From positions 1,511,637 to 1,575,636 of the forward strand of contig WACF01000001.1 in the NCBI GenBank assembly GCA_026192395.1: 64,000 bases of DNA, given 5' to 3'. Shown here in pieces: positions 18,170 through 27,879 of the stretch. Origin of the DNA: Proteobacteria bacterium 005FR1 (GTDB taxonomy: Bacteria; Pseudomonadota; Gammaproteobacteria; Pseudomonadales; Cellvibrionaceae). How positions within the stretch are numbered: the stretch's first letter is position 1; every line of letters starts with the position of its first letter. The notes beneath the pieces were generated by a model. The model saw only the letters and a list, made by a program, of their open reading frames with translations, did no database searches and was not told the origin of the DNA. The position numbers and the translations under genes were made by a program.

Positions 18170-19198
18170 TTAAAAGCAGGCGGTAAATTCGCGCAACTCC
18201 GTCAATTTACCAAGGGCCAGGCCGCTGCCGATGGCATCCTGCGCCATGGCCACACCATCGGCAAAGTTGCTGGCAATTCCGCTGACATAGATGGCGGCAC
18301 CGGCATTCAGCGCAATCAAATCCGCAGCTTTTTCGCCGTTGGCGGTTCGGCGCTTGCCGAGGGCGTCCTTGATCAGATCAAGCGACTCCTGCGGTCCGGC
18401 GACCGACAATCCCGCAAGTGTACGAATCTCGAGTCCCAGCTGTTCGGGGCTGATGTCGTATTCGCGGATGCTGCCGTCCTTGAGTTCAGCCACGTGAGTC
18501 GGTCCCGCCAGGGAGAACTCGTCCAGGCCTTCTTTCGAACAAACCACCATCACATGTTCGCTTCCCAGACGCTGCAGCACCTCGGCCATCAGCGGACAGA
18601 GGTTCGGGTTGAATACGCCGATCACCTGCCGTTTGACGCCAGCCGGATTGGTCATGGGGCCGAGAATGTTAAAAATGGTACGCAGGCCCAATTCCTTGCG
18701 CGGTCCAATTGCATGCTTCATCGCGCCGTGGTGCGAAACGGCGAACATGAAGCCCACCCCCACTTCGCGGATGCACTTGGCCACCTGCTCGGGCGTGATA
18801 TCCAGCTTCACGCCGGCGGCTTCCAGCAAATCGGCGCTGCCGGTAGAGCTCGTGACGGAGCGATTGCCATGCTTGGCCACATGGCCGCCAGCCGCGGCAA
18901 CGACGAACGCACAGGCCGTAGAGACATTGAACAGGCCGGCACCGTCGCCGCCGGTACCGCAGGTGTCGACCATGTACGGCACATCCACTTCCACCTTGGT
19001 GGCCAGCTCGCGCATCACCTGCGCGGCACCGGTGATTTCATCCACCGTTTCGCTCTTCATGCGCAGACCGACGAGAAAACCGCCGATCTGGGCAGGCGTG
19101 GTTTCGCCGGTCATGATCTGGCGCATGACCTGGATCATTTCATCGGTGCTGAGATGCTCCCGGTTCGCCACGCGGGCGATCGCTTGCTGGATGTTCAT
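18170..19198 (-). CDS. trpD: Anthranilate phosphoribosyltransferase
   Basis: Transfers phosphoribose from PRPP to anthranilate. 342 residues. The PRPP loop [17 protein letters not shown] and [19 protein letters not shown] are conserved, as is the catalytic-region [16 protein letters not shown]. The order trpE-G-(tautomerase)-D-C on the minus strand is the pseudomonad arrangement with one gene added. Confidence 0.96.
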   Translation of the reverse strand: MNIQQAIARVANREHLSTDEMIQVMRQIMTGETTPAQIGGFLVGLRMKSETVDEITGAAQVMRELATKVEVDVPYMVDTCGTGGDGAGLFNVSTACAFVVAAAGGHVAKHGNRSVTSSTGSADLLEAAGVKLDITPEQVAKCIREVGVGFMFAVSHHGAMKHAIGPRKELGLRTIFNILGPMTNPAGVKRQVIGVFNPNLCPLMAEVLQRLGSEHVMVVCSKEGLDEFSLAGPTHVAELKDGSIREYDISPEQLGLEIRTLAGLSVAGPQESLDLIKDALGKRRTANGEKAADLIALNAGAAIYVSGIASNFADGVAMAQDAIGSGLALGKLTELREFTACF

Positions 19199-19225
19199 GT
19201 GTTTGCCCCGCTTCTATTGTTGTAA

Positions 19226-19615
19226 CTAGATGCTGATCTTATAGTTGAGCTTGGCCTCATCGCCGTGAATGCCGCGGAAACCCCAGTTGCACGGCGGAGA
19301 TTCTTCGATGCAAATTTCCAGATCATTCGGTGCAATACCGAGCTGTGCTTCAATGCGGTCGAACAGAGTGCGAACCAGTCGCTTGCGCGTCTCCACACTG
19401 CGGCCGGCCATCATACTGATCTCGAGAATGGTGTAGGCATCGGTGCGCCCTTCAGGATAGAACATATTCTCCCGCGCCATCGGAAAAAACCGGTGAGCGC
19501 GCTTGCCCGCCGGTAGTCCGAGCACGTCCATGATGCACTCGTGAATCAGATCGGATAACTGTTCGCGAACCGGCATCAGCTGCTCGCTGATGCCGTAGAT
19601 TTTTACTTGTGACAT
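19226..19615 (-). CDS. Tautomerase-like protein inserted in the trp cluster
   Basis: A 129-residue protein with the beta-alpha-beta pattern of the tautomerase / MIF superfamily; the stretch GRTDAYTILEISMMAGRSVETRKRL and the C-terminal LEICIEESPPCNWGFRG resemble larger bacterial members. Classical tautomerases use the N-terminal proline as catalytic base. Here the reading starts MSQVKIYG, so no Pro follows Met, and Pro15 is internal. It may be a non-catalytic or differently acting member. It lies 27 bases from trpD and 33 from trpG on the same strand, so it is almost certainly co-transcribed with them. Confidence 0.7.
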   Translation of the reverse strand: MSQVKIYGISEQLMPVREQLSDLIHECIMDVLGLPAGKRAHRFFPMARENMFYPEGRTDAYTILEISMMAGRSVETRKRLVRTLFDRIEAQLGIAPNDLEICIEESPPCNWGFRGIHGDEAKLNYKISI

Positions 19616-19648
19616 AAGCTCACCTGCGACGTGTGTCCCTGCTCCGTG

Positions 19649-20230
19649 TCATGCAGTTTCGAGGAAGTTTTGCAGCAGCTCATGGCCGTGCTGAGTGAGA
19701 ATGGATTCGGGATGGAACTGCACACCTTCAATGGCGTAATCACGATGACGAACACCCATGATCTCGTCCACTTGCCCATCCTCGGTCTGTGTCCAGGCGG
19801 TAACTTCCAGGCAGTCGGGCAAAGCGTCCTTGTCGATCACCAGCGAATGGTAGCGGGTCGCTTCAAAGGGCGAGGGCAGATTTCTGAACACGCCCTGATC
19901 ATTGTGGTGGATCAGCGAAGTCTTGCCGTGCATCACGGCGCGAGCACGAATCACCTTGCCACCAAACGCCTGGCCGATACTCTGATGGCCAAGACAAATA
20001 CCGAGGATCGGAATCTTGCCGGCAAAGGCCTCGATCGCCGCGACTGAGATGCCCGCTTCATTGGGCGTACAGGGCCCGGGCGAAATCACCAGGCGTTCGG
20101 GTTTGAGCGCAATCGCTTCTTCCAGAGTCAGCTGGTCGTTGCGCACCACCTTAACATCGGCCTTCAGTTCGCCGAGGTACTGCACCACGTTGTAGGTGAA
20201 GGAATCGTAGTTGTCGATCATCAAAAGCAT
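19649..20230 (-). CDS. trpG: Anthranilate synthase, glutamine amidotransferase subunit
   Basis: Supplies ammonia from glutamine to TrpE. 193 residues from ATG 20230, beginning [14 protein letters not shown] as usual. The class I amidotransferase triad is visible: Cys in [15 protein letters not shown], and the His-Glu pair in FHPESILT. A longer in-frame start at 20299 overlaps trpE and lacks homology. Only two bases separate the trpE stop from this start, so the two subunits are translationally coupled. Confidence 0.96.
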   Translation of the reverse strand: MLLMIDNYDSFTYNVVQYLGELKADVKVVRNDQLTLEEAIALKPERLVISPGPCTPNEAGISVAAIEAFAGKIPILGICLGHQSIGQAFGGKVIRARAVMHGKTSLIHHNDQGVFRNLPSPFEATRYHSLVIDKDALPDCLEVTAWTQTEDGQVDEIMGVRHRDYAIEGVQFHPESILTQHGHELLQNFLETA

Positions 20231-20232
20231 GG

Positions 20233-21711
20233 CTATTTCTCCTGGACCATATCGACTGCACGGAAGATTGCACGAGCCTTGTTCATGGTCTCCTTCCATT
20301 CCAGCGCAGGAATGGAATCGGCGACCACGCCGCCACCTGCCTGTGCGTAGAGCACCTGGTCCTTGATGACGGCGGTGCGAATGGCGATGGCGGTATCCAT
20401 ATTGCCGTTCCAGGAGAGATAGCCCACGGCGCCGCCGTAAACGCCGCGCTTTTCAGATTCCAGTTCGTCGATGATTTCCATGGCGCGAATCTTGGGCGCG
20501 CCGGACAGGGTGCCCGCCGGCAGGGTCGCCCGCAGTACATCCATCGCATTAATGCCCGGCTTCACCCGACCGGTCACGTTGGAGGTGATGTGCATCACGT
20601 GGGAATAGCGCTCCACCACCATTTTTTCCGTCACCTGCACGCTGCCAATTTCAGCCACGCGGCCAAGGTCGTTGCGGCCGAGGTCGATCAGCATCAGGTG
20701 CTCGGCAATCTCCTTGGGATCGCCAACCAGATCCTTCTCCATCGCCAGATCCTCTTCCGGCGTTCGCCCGCGGCGGCGGGTGCCGGCGATGGGTCGCACG
20801 GTGACGTCGCCGTTTTCGAGACGGGCCAGAATCTCCGGACTGGAACCGACCACATGGTGGTCCGCCAGATTCAGGAAGTACATATAGGGAGAGGGATTGA
20901 GGCAGCGTAGAGCGCGGTAGAGATTGATCGGGTCCGCAGTGAAGGGAATGGACAATCGCTGGGACGGCACCACCTGCATGATGTCGCCGGCGAGCGCGTA
21001 TTCCTTGATCTTCTCCACCGCTGCTTCGTAGCGCTCCTGACCGTAGTGGGAGCGGAAATTCTGCTCCGCCGCACTTTCCGAGTCCGGCTCGAGCTTCATG
21101 GGCCGGGTTTCCGGACGCGCGGACTGCAGCTGTTCGGCCAGCGCATCCAGCCGGGCTTCGCCGCGAGCGTGAGCATCATCTTCCAGCGGGTTGACGTGAA
21201 CCACGATGCTGATCTTGCCGGAAAGATTGTCGAAGACCAGGACTTCGTCGGAAACCATCAGCAGGATGTCCGGATTGCCGATCACATCCTCCGGCTGGCT
21301 CGCCTTCAGGCGCGGCTCTACATAGCGTACGCAGTCGTAGCCGAAGTAGCCCACCAGTCCGCCATTGAACATGGGCAGATGGGGAAGCTCGGCAACCTTG
21401 TAGCGGGACTGGTATTCGGTGACGAAAGCCAGCGGATCCGCCATGCGGTGGCGCTCCACCACGTCGCCGTCCTGCTCGATCTGAATGTCCTCACCGTAAG
21501 CTTTCAGGACGGTCCGCGCCGGCAGGCCGATCATCGAGTAGCGGCCCCACTTCTCGCCGCCCTGGACCGATTCGAACAGATAGGAATAAGGACCGCGGGC
21601 CAGTTTCAGATAACTGGAGACCGGGGTCTCCAGGTCCGCCAGCACTTCGCGGACCAGGGGAATGCGGTTGTAGCCCTGCTCTTTGAGCTTTTTGAATTGT
21701 TCGATGTTCAT
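20233..21711 (-). CDS. trpE: Anthranilate synthase component I
   Basis: Chorismate-using subunit of anthranilate synthase, first committed step of tryptophan synthesis. 492 residues, a normal length. The feedback-site region near the N-terminus (PVSSYLKL) and the chorismate-binding core with [41 protein letters not shown] and [10 protein letters not shown] are all present. In P. aeruginosa the upstream neighbour is gph; here it is rpe, after a 342-base gap. Confidence 0.97.
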   Translation of the reverse strand: MNIEQFKKLKEQGYNRIPLVREVLADLETPVSSYLKLARGPYSYLFESVQGGEKWGRYSMIGLPARTVLKAYGEDIQIEQDGDVVERHRMADPLAFVTEYQSRYKVAELPHLPMFNGGLVGYFGYDCVRYVEPRLKASQPEDVIGNPDILLMVSDEVLVFDNLSGKISIVVHVNPLEDDAHARGEARLDALAEQLQSARPETRPMKLEPDSESAAEQNFRSHYGQERYEAAVEKIKEYALAGDIMQVVPSQRLSIPFTADPINLYRALRCLNPSPYMYFLNLADHHVVGSSPEILARLENGDVTVRPIAGTRRRGRTPEEDLAMEKDLVGDPKEIAEHLMLIDLGRNDLGRVAEIGSVQVTEKMVVERYSHVMHITSNVTGRVKPGINAMDVLRATLPAGTLSGAPKIRAMEIIDELESEKRGVYGGAVGYLSWNGNMDTAIAIRTAVIKDQVLYAQAGGGVVADSIPALEWKETMNKARAIFRAVDMVQEK

Positions 21712-22053
21712 TGGAGCTTCCTCGGCTCAATTGGCTCGACTGGCAAGGGGCAGCGCCCTGCTGATGTCGTCATTGTTTTATCGGTTCAGTACGCATCGGA
21801 ACGATGCGGTTTAACGGCTGCTTGTCGGCTGTGGGATCCATGGGCAAATGCCCGGGCGGTCCCATGGGAGACTTAGCGTCGCCAACGCCACGAGGAAGGA
21901 AGAGGAAGAGTGCTGAGCAGTGCTGAAATCACGGTTTTGCCATGCTTTCCGGTTGAATTGGCCCGGTAGTTTAAACGGGCATATCTCGTTTGGCTACCCC
22001 AAAAGCAACCGCCCGGCGGCGGACTGCCGGGCGCCAGGATCATGCGACCGCGA
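21712..22053 (-). promoter_or_regulatory. rpe-trpE intergenic region
   Basis: 342 bases without a gene, where pseudomonads carry gph. Just after the rpe stop is a GC-rich hairpin (arms CGCCCGGC 22010-22017 and GCCGGGCG 22026-22033) followed on the minus strand by TTTTGGGG, probably the rpe terminator. A second small hairpin (GCCCG/CGGGC) lies at 21961-21980, and a CCATGGG/CCCATGG inverted repeat at 21838-21867. I found no leader peptide with tandem Trp codons, so attenuation of trpE is not supported. Confidence 0.4.
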
Positions 22054-22725
22054 TCAGCCTACTTTCGCCAGCTCGTCACGCATGGCGCGGATCGCCTGCG
22101 CGTAGTCGGCAGCGCCGAAAATGGCGGTGCCGGCGACGAATGTGTCGGCACCCGCCTCGGCTACAGCCCGGATATTGTCCACCTTGATGCCGCCATCGAT
22201 CTCAAGGCGGATGTTCTTGCCGGTCTGATCAATCATCGCCCGCGCTTCGCGCAGCTTGTCCATGGTGTAGGGAATGAAGGATTGCCCACCGAAGCCGGGG
22301 TTTACAGACATCAGCAGCAGCATGTCCAGTTCCGGCAACACATGTTTGATGCCTTCCAGGCCCACGGCCGGGTTGAGCACCAGTCCCGGCTTGCAGCCCG
22401 CATGGCGGATCAGTTGCAGCGAGCGATCCACATGCTTGGACGCTTCAGGATGGAAGGTAATGTAAGTGGCACCCGCGTCAGCGAACTGCCCGATCAAATC
22501 GTCCACCGGCTCCACCATCAGATGCACGTCGATCTCGGCCTCGATACCGTACTTGCGCAAGGCTTTGCAGACTACCGGCCCGATGGTCAGGTTGGGCACG
22601 TAGTGGTTGTCCATTACATCGAAGTGGATGATGTCCGCGCCGGCGGCGAGCACTGCGGCGCTCTCCTCGCCCAGTCGCGCGAAATCGGCAGCGAGAATGG
22701 AGGGAGCGATTTTGTAGTCGGGCAT
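22054..22725 (-). CDS. rpe: Ribulose-phosphate 3-epimerase
   Basis: Pentose phosphate pathway epimerase, interconverting ribulose-5-P and xylulose-5-P. 223 residues, TIM barrel. Starts [19 protein letters not shown], with metal-site [41 protein letters not shown] and the C-terminal EIDGGIK plus VAGTAIFG phosphate site. The start at 22725 is set by homology; the frame stays open upstream without homology. Confidence 0.97.
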   Translation of the reverse strand: MPDYKIAPSILAADFARLGEESAAVLAAGADIIHFDVMDNHYVPNLTIGPVVCKALRKYGIEAEIDVHLMVEPVDDLIGQFADAGATYITFHPEASKHVDRSLQLIRHAGCKPGLVLNPAVGLEGIKHVLPELDMLLLMSVNPGFGGQSFIPYTMDKLREARAMIDQTGKNIRLEIDGGIKVDNIRAVAEAGADTFVAGTAIFGAADYAQAIRAMRDELAKVG

Positions 22726-22886
22726 GGGATCTCTCTGAGCTGCGGGGGCTGGTGAAGAAAGCGGCAATTGTACTGGATTCGGGGCGCCACTCAACAAGGA
22801 CGGCCGTTTCCGCGTTGCTTTTGAGCCGGCAGCTCCGCACAATGATTTGCCGCTCCGCCACCACAACCAGAACAAAAGGGGGAAAC

Positions 22887-24533
22887 ATGAATTCCACTGT
22901 CATCCGATCCACTGCGATCGCACTGGGCCTGCTCAGCAGCCCGGTCCTCATTGCCGACGAACAAGCCCAACCCACTGCCGCATCTGGCTACAGGATTGAA
23001 CAACTGGTCCCCGACTCGCCTTTCTGCGGCGTGCACGGACTCGGCGTCGATCGTCAGGACCGTCTCTACGCCGGCAGTGTGGTCGCACAGCAGATCTATC
23101 GCGTCGACACGAAAACGGGCGCCGTAACGACCGAAATCGCTCCACCCAAGGGTCAGGCCGATGATATGGAATTCCTCCCGGACGGCACCCTGGTGTGGAC
23201 CGCCATTAGCCAGAATGCGGTCCGCGCCCGCCGACCCGACGGGGAAATCGTCGATCTCGCCACCGATCTGGTGAGCGTCAACTCCATCGCCTATCGTGAG
23301 TCGGATGGCCGTCTTTTTGTTGCGCAGGTCTTTGGTGGCGATGGTCTCTGGGAACTCGATCCCCAAGGCAAGAAGCCGCGCCGGAACATCCTGAAAGACA
23401 TCGGCGGACTGAACGGCTTCGACATCGGACCCGATGGCATGATTTACGGGCCACTGTGGTTCAAGCAGCAAGTGGTACGAATCAACCCGGACAACGGTGA
23501 CATGCAGGTGATTGCCGAAGGCTTCCATACCCCCGCGGCCGCCAATTTCGATTCGCAATGGAATCTCTATGTGCTGGATACCGGCACTGGCGAGGTTTTC
23601 AAGGTCGACCACGAGACTGGCGAAAAGACCGTTTTCGCTCAACTGAAAACATCACTGGACAATCTCGCCATCGACTCGCAGGGCCGTATTTACGTGTCGA
23701 ACATGGCCGACAACGCCATCCACCGCATCGATCCAAAAACCGGCGCCGTGAGTGAAGTGATCCCGCCAGGATTGTCCTGCAGTATGGCGCTCGACATCGC
23801 GACCGATGGAGGCGAAGACACGCTGTACCTGGCTGATGTTTTCGCGCTGCGCTCGATCGACGGCGACACTGGCAAGATCACCGATATCGGTCGCGCCCAT
23901 GCTGCCGGCACTCACATCGGCTATCCGGTTTTCGCCGGCGTCGGTCGCAATCGCCTCTTTTCGATTGGCGCCGAAGGCATGCAGGTTTTCGATCGCGATA
24001 CTGGCGAAGCAATCGAACACTGGGACGGCACACCTGGCTTGCAGCAGGTGGAAGAACTGCCTGATGGTGACCTCCTCGCGCTCAGCGCTGGCACACGCCT
24101 GACGCGACTCGATGGAAATGACTTCACGAAGCAAACGCAGGTCGCCGACGGATCCTCCCGGATCGGTGACTTTTTCCCGGCCGGAGAAAATTCGATTGTC
24201 CTCACCTATCCTGACAAAAATCAGGTCGTCCGCCTGAATCTTGCGACCGGCAATGAGGAAGTAATCAATAGCACGCTCGAGCAACCGATGGGCATCGCGC
24301 AACTGCCCGACGGCAAGCTGGCGGTGATGGAGAGTGCCGGACGGGTAGTGGCAATTCCGGCCACAGCTTCGGATAAATTTTCAATCATTGCTGAAAATAT
24401 TCCGGTGGGACTGTTCCCCGGAATGGGCATACAGAGCCCGGGTATTGTCGTCGGTGCCGATGGAACGCTTTATGCTATGTCCGATCGGGAAAATGCCATC
24501 TACCGCATCAAACCGATGCCGCACAGCCGATGA
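22887..24533 (+). CDS. Secreted SMP-30/NHL-type beta-propeller protein
   Basis: A 548-residue exported protein. A signal peptide is visible ([25 protein letters not shown]), then at least ten repeats of the SMP-30/NHL type (for example [21 protein letters not shown] and [21 protein letters not shown]), enough for two propellers. Relatives include gluconolactonases and periplasmic sugar-lactone hydrolases; I cannot assign a substrate. A strong AAGGGGGAA ribosome site supports ATG 22887 over the earlier in-frame start at 22752. The VanZ-like gene follows after 64 bases. Confidence 0.75.
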   Translation: MNSTVIRSTAIALGLLSSPVLIADEQAQPTAASGYRIEQLVPDSPFCGVHGLGVDRQDRLYAGSVVAQQIYRVDTKTGAVTTEIAPPKGQADDMEFLPDGTLVWTAISQNAVRARRPDGEIVDLATDLVSVNSIAYRESDGRLFVAQVFGGDGLWELDPQGKKPRRNILKDIGGLNGFDIGPDGMIYGPLWFKQQVVRINPDNGDMQVIAEGFHTPAAANFDSQWNLYVLDTGTGEVFKVDHETGEKTVFAQLKTSLDNLAIDSQGRIYVSNMADNAIHRIDPKTGAVSEVIPPGLSCSMALDIATDGGEDTLYLADVFALRSIDGDTGKITDIGRAHAAGTHIGYPVFAGVGRNRLFSIGAEGMQVFDRDTGEAIEHWDGTPGLQQVEELPDGDLLALSAGTRLTRLDGNDFTKQTQVADGSSRIGDFFPAGENSIVLTYPDKNQVVRLNLATGNEEVINSTLEQPMGIAQLPDGKLAVMESAGRVVAIPATASDKFSIIAENIPVGLFPGMGIQSPGIVVGADGTLYAMSDRENAIYRIKPMPHSR

Positions 24534-24597
24534 AATCGCATCATAGTTAACGATCAAAGGCGGGAGCGGCTCTCACAAACCGATCAGGGATTATCGA

Positions 24598-25560
24598 GTG
24601 ACCTCTTCCGCCAGTTCGTTGCGCGTGCATAAATCGCAGACGTTCTTCCACTCTGCAGGCGAAGGCCTGCTCGCACTAGTTCTCCTGGCGATACTGCCAT
24701 TTTTCTTCGTCGGCGCCCCCGCATGGATGGCGACAGACGTGATACGCGCCCTCGCCAACCTTGCCCACATTGGCTTTTTTGCGCTTGCCACCGTGCTGGT
24801 CGCCGGTCGTGTGGACTTGAGAAGTCCCCGCCGATGGCTGCTGCTCACCGGAGTCGTCGTGATCATCAGCCTGTTGATAGAGCTGATTCAGTCTCAGGTG
24901 GGCCGATCGGCCACAGTACATGATGGCCTGCGAAACCTGACCGGCACCTGGCTCGCAATCCTTTGGTTGCAGCGGCCCAGTGCCGGCGTATGGCTCGGTC
25001 GGGCCATCGTCGGCGGCGTGCTATTGCTGGAACTGGGACTGGTGGCCGAGACCATCGCCGCTCAGCAGCGCATGCGTGCTCAGCTGCCACTGTTATCGGG
25101 CATGGAATCCGTTTGGGATGTGAATCGATGGCAGGGAATTGCCAGCGAAGTGAGGCAATCCGATGATCATGCGTCGGAAGGAACCTACGCTCTCGAAGCC
25201 CGGCTGGGCCCGACGGCATTCAGCGGTATTTCAATGACCAGAATGCCGAACGACTGGAGCGCCTACGGCGAGTTGAGCTTCGACGTTTACAATCCGCAAG
25301 CTAAGAAACTGCAACTCACGGTCCGCATCCACGACGCTGACCACGAAATTGCCGAAGCAGCATGGCGCTTCGAAGATCGATTCAATCGCCGGCTTCTCGT
25401 GGAGCCCGGCTGGAATCACTACCGCATTTCACTGGCGGAGGTGCAACAGTCTCCCGAAGAGCGGGAGATGGACATGAGCCTGATAAAAGAACTGCGGCTA
25501 TTTGCCGCAGGTCTGGAAGAAGAAAAGATTATCTATCTAGATAACTTCCTCTTCGATTAG
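24598..25560 (+). CDS. VanZ-like membrane protein with a sugar-binding-like C-terminal domain
   Basis: A 320-residue protein starting at GTG. Residues 20-160 contain four or five membrane helices in the VanZ-like arrangement, including the HIGFFAL and ELIQSQVGRSATVHDGLRNLTG segments that typify the family. Residues about 180-320 form a soluble beta-rich domain (LEARLGPTAFSGISM, LSFDVYNP, YLDNFLFD) that resembles galactose-binding / CIA30-type modules. The combination suggests an envelope protein that binds sugar polymers. Function unknown. Probably co-transcribed with the upstream propeller gene. Confidence 0.65.
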   Translation: MTSSASSLRVHKSQTFFHSAGEGLLALVLLAILPFFFVGAPAWMATDVIRALANLAHIGFFALATVLVAGRVDLRSPRRWLLLTGVVVIISLLIELIQSQVGRSATVHDGLRNLTGTWLAILWLQRPSAGVWLGRAIVGGVLLLELGLVAETIAAQQRMRAQLPLLSGMESVWDVNRWQGIASEVRQSDDHASEGTYALEARLGPTAFSGISMTRMPNDWSAYGELSFDVYNPQAKKLQLTVRIHDADHEIAEAAWRFEDRFNRRLLVEPGWNHYRISLAEVQQSPEEREMDMSLIKELRLFAAGLEEEKIIYLDNFLFD

Positions 25561-25564
25561 GAAA

Positions 25565-25595
25565 CTGCAGTGACGGTCAGGGACCGTCACTGCAG
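25565..25595 (+). terminator. Perfect 14-bp hairpin between convergent genes
   Basis: Arms 25565-25578 and 25582-25595 are perfectly complementary, with a 3-base AGG loop, between the ends of two convergent genes. No T run follows on either strand, so it may be a bidirectional transcription barrier rather than a standard intrinsic terminator. Confidence 0.55.
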
Positions 25596-25613
25596 CTGGC
25601 TTTGCCGGAGAGA

Positions 25614-27260
25614 TTAACTGGAACTCTTGACCCACGAGAAGCCAACCACGTTGCCGCCGGCGGCAAGCTCTGGATTGACCTTGCCATTGGCGCCACCATT
25701 CACCTTCACCGCGAACAGCTCCATTCGACCATCCGCTTCCTGGTCAGCCAGATAAAGCACCTCGCCACCCGTCGACGACCAGTTGAAGGAATCAACATCG
25801 CCCCCAGCGGGAAGCGTGGGATTCAAGGCCTTCGGCTGCTGTGCACCATTTGCGGCGACAGCGAACAGTTCAAATTGCTCGTCGATATTCTGATCGGCCC
25901 GGTAGATAACCCGCGAGCCATCAGGTGATACGCTCCAGGACGCCGCATTGGGAATCGTGCCACCGGCAACGAAGGGTGCGCTCAGCTGCACGAGTCCGCT
26001 GCCATCCGGCAATGCGCTGAACAGCTCGTTGACGCCAGCGGTGTTCTGCTCTGCCGAGAAGAAAACTCGCGAGGAATCCGCTGCCCATTTCACTGCCTGG
26101 AACTTGCCACCGGAAACCAAAGTATCGTTCAGCATCTGGTGTCCGGTGCCATTGGGCAGCACGGTGTAGAGGTCGAAGCTGCCAGCAGTGAACTGATCGG
26201 CCACATAGCTGATACGTGATCCGTTCGGTGCCCACTTCCAGCTTTCGACAGAACCGCCTGCCGGCAGATCGCTGTTCAACTTGACGAGTTCGCTACCACT
26301 GGAGGCCACGCTGTAAAGTTCAGTTTTGCCGCCCACTTTCGCCGTAAATGCAACGCGGGTGGATTCGGGAGAGACCTTCCAGCTTTCGGTAACAGAGCTG
26401 CCCTGAGCCAGCTGCTGGGTGATGCGGGTGCGGCTCACGCCGTCGGGACTAACGCGATACAGTTCGAAAACATCATTGCTCAACTGATCGGCGCGGTAAT
26501 AGACGTGGCTGCCGTTGGGAGCCCACTGAATGTTGGTGACATCGCCACCAGCCACCAGAGTCCCGTTCAGCTTTTTGGCGACGCCGCCGTCGGCCGCAAC
26601 ACTGTACAACTCAAAAACATCGTCAGCGTCCTGATCCGCGCGGTACACCAGGCGCGAACCATCCGGAGACCAGGCAAACTGGTCGACATTACCGCCGGAA
26701 GCCATACCGCCGCTGACCTTGGTCAGACCAGTACCGTCGAGGCCCACGGTATAAAGTTCGTTAACACCGTCCGTGTCGCGATCTGCGATGAAAGCGACGC
26801 GTGCACTATTCGGAGATACTTCGAAGCGACCTACCGCTCCACCCGGAATCATGCTGCCACTCAACTTGACCATGCCGGTGCCGTTGGGAAGGACGCTGTA
26901 CAGCTCATTTACGCCACTGAATTCCTGCTCGCCGGAGTAGACGATGCGCGACTTATTCGGCGCCCAGCTGATTTCAGTCAGCGAGCTGCAGCTTTCCAGT
27001 GCACCATTGAGCTTCTGCACCATCGCGCTCTTGCTGTCGTAGGTGAACACTTCGTACTGTTCGTCGATGTCCTGATCGGCTACGTAGAGAGCCAGATCAG
27101 ATCCGCCCTTCGGCGCCGTCGATGGGGCCTGGGAAGTCGGCGCCTGAGGCGCGGGGGCATCAGCAGCCGGTGCGCTACCACCACCGCCACCGCCGCCACC
27201 ACACGCGCTGATAGTTAGAACTGAAGTGAGAACGAACAGAGATGAGAGAGTTTTTTTCAT
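25614..27260 (-). CDS. TolB/WD40-like beta-propeller lipoprotein
   Basis: A 548-residue lipoprotein: the signal MKKTLSSLFVLTSVLTISAC ends in a lipobox (Cys20), followed by a GGGGGGGG run and a Pro/Ala-rich linker. The rest is ten repeats of about 50 residues with a core like RLVYRADQDADDVFELYSV and ending GGxVxxFxWSPNGS, as in TolB-type propellers. Several repeats carry D-x-D-x-D/G loops that could bind calcium. The ATG at 27260 has GAGG at good spacing. Exported, probably surface or periplasmic; function unknown. Ten blades would be unusual, so two propellers are more likely. Confidence 0.75.
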   Translation of the reverse strand: MKKTLSSLFVLTSVLTISACGGGGGGGGSAPAADAPAPQAPTSQAPSTAPKGGSDLALYVADQDIDEQYEVFTYDSKSAMVQKLNGALESCSSLTEISWAPNKSRIVYSGEQEFSGVNELYSVLPNGTGMVKLSGSMIPGGAVGRFEVSPNSARVAFIADRDTDGVNELYTVGLDGTGLTKVSGGMASGGNVDQFAWSPDGSRLVYRADQDADDVFELYSVAADGGVAKKLNGTLVAGGDVTNIQWAPNGSHVYYRADQLSNDVFELYRVSPDGVSRTRITQQLAQGSSVTESWKVSPESTRVAFTAKVGGKTELYSVASSGSELVKLNSDLPAGGSVESWKWAPNGSRISYVADQFTAGSFDLYTVLPNGTGHQMLNDTLVSGGKFQAVKWAADSSRVFFSAEQNTAGVNELFSALPDGSGLVQLSAPFVAGGTIPNAASWSVSPDGSRVIYRADQNIDEQFELFAVAANGAQQPKALNPTLPAGGDVDSFNWSSTGGEVLYLADQEADGRMELFAVKVNGGANGKVNPELAAGGNVVGFSWVKSSS

Positions 27261-27820
27261 GCACATTGCCTCGGCGAGCATCCGCCTCTCCGAATACCCG
27301 CTGGTTTTTATGGATTTGCTGATTGGGTGATTAATCGAGAACACCAGGTGGCGTCGATTTGTATCAACGCCGGCTTGATATCGCGTTTTCCGAAACAGCC
27401 GAAAGCCGTGGGTATAAATAGAAGCCGGTGTTGGCGACCGCCACTCGAGTTCATCGATGTGAGGGGCAGTTCACAATCACAAACACAGGGGTTGCCAAGA
27501 TGTAAAAGTTACACTTGGCTCCAGCTCAGCAGTTCGTAAGAGGAGAAGAATCAAACCGTACAGGCGCATGCAGCACTACTCTTGGCTCTGACTCGGGTAT
27601 ATCCAGCCGGCGCGCAGGATTGAAAAAGCAGTTTTGAAAAAATTGGAAAAGCGATTTTGGGGGATTCGGAGACTGGAAACGGAACAGGAAGGAAAAAGAG
27701 GGAAATAGCGACACGAATGCCGGGAAGCAGGGGGAAAAAAGCTCGGAAAGCAACAAGGGAGTGTAGATAGAGCGCAGCAAAGTCCTCAAACTCGCCGCGC
27801 TTGGTCAGGGCTTCCGTTGT
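27261..27820. other. Gene-free region with a purine-rich tract
   Basis: About 560 bases between the propeller gene and the heptamer array. No ORF here has gene-like features. The plus strand from about 27620 to 27770 is strongly purine-rich (long runs such as GGAAAAAGAGGGAAA). It presumably also holds the promoter of the propeller lipoprotein, but I see no convincing -35/-10 pair. Confidence 0.4.
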
Positions 27821-27862
27821 GGAGAGTGGAGAGTAGAGAGTAGAGAGTGGAGAGTGGAGAGT
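27821..27862 (+). repeat. Heptamer array (G/A)GAGAGT x6
   Basis: Six tandem 7-base units, GGAGAGT or AGAGAGT, followed by a degenerate CGAGACT unit. It lies 18 bases from the selO stop. The unit differs from the GGAGACT unit of the 52 and 59 kb arrays by one base. Confidence 0.9.
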
Positions 27863-27879
27863 CGAGACTTGGGATGTTT

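Noticed and set aside
19226-19615. Stand-alone 4-oxalocrotonate tautomerase
   Set aside because: Too long for the ~62-residue family and without Pro after Met; kept as a tautomerase-like protein only.
21712-21960. trpE leader peptide / attenuator
   Set aside because: A GTG-started reading has two separate Trp codons, but no tandem Trp codons, ribosome site or terminator/antiterminator pair could be found.
27821-27862. CRISPR array
   Set aside because: The 7-base units are contiguous without spacers, so this is a simple tandem repeat; the same applies to the arrays at 52, 55 and 59 kb.
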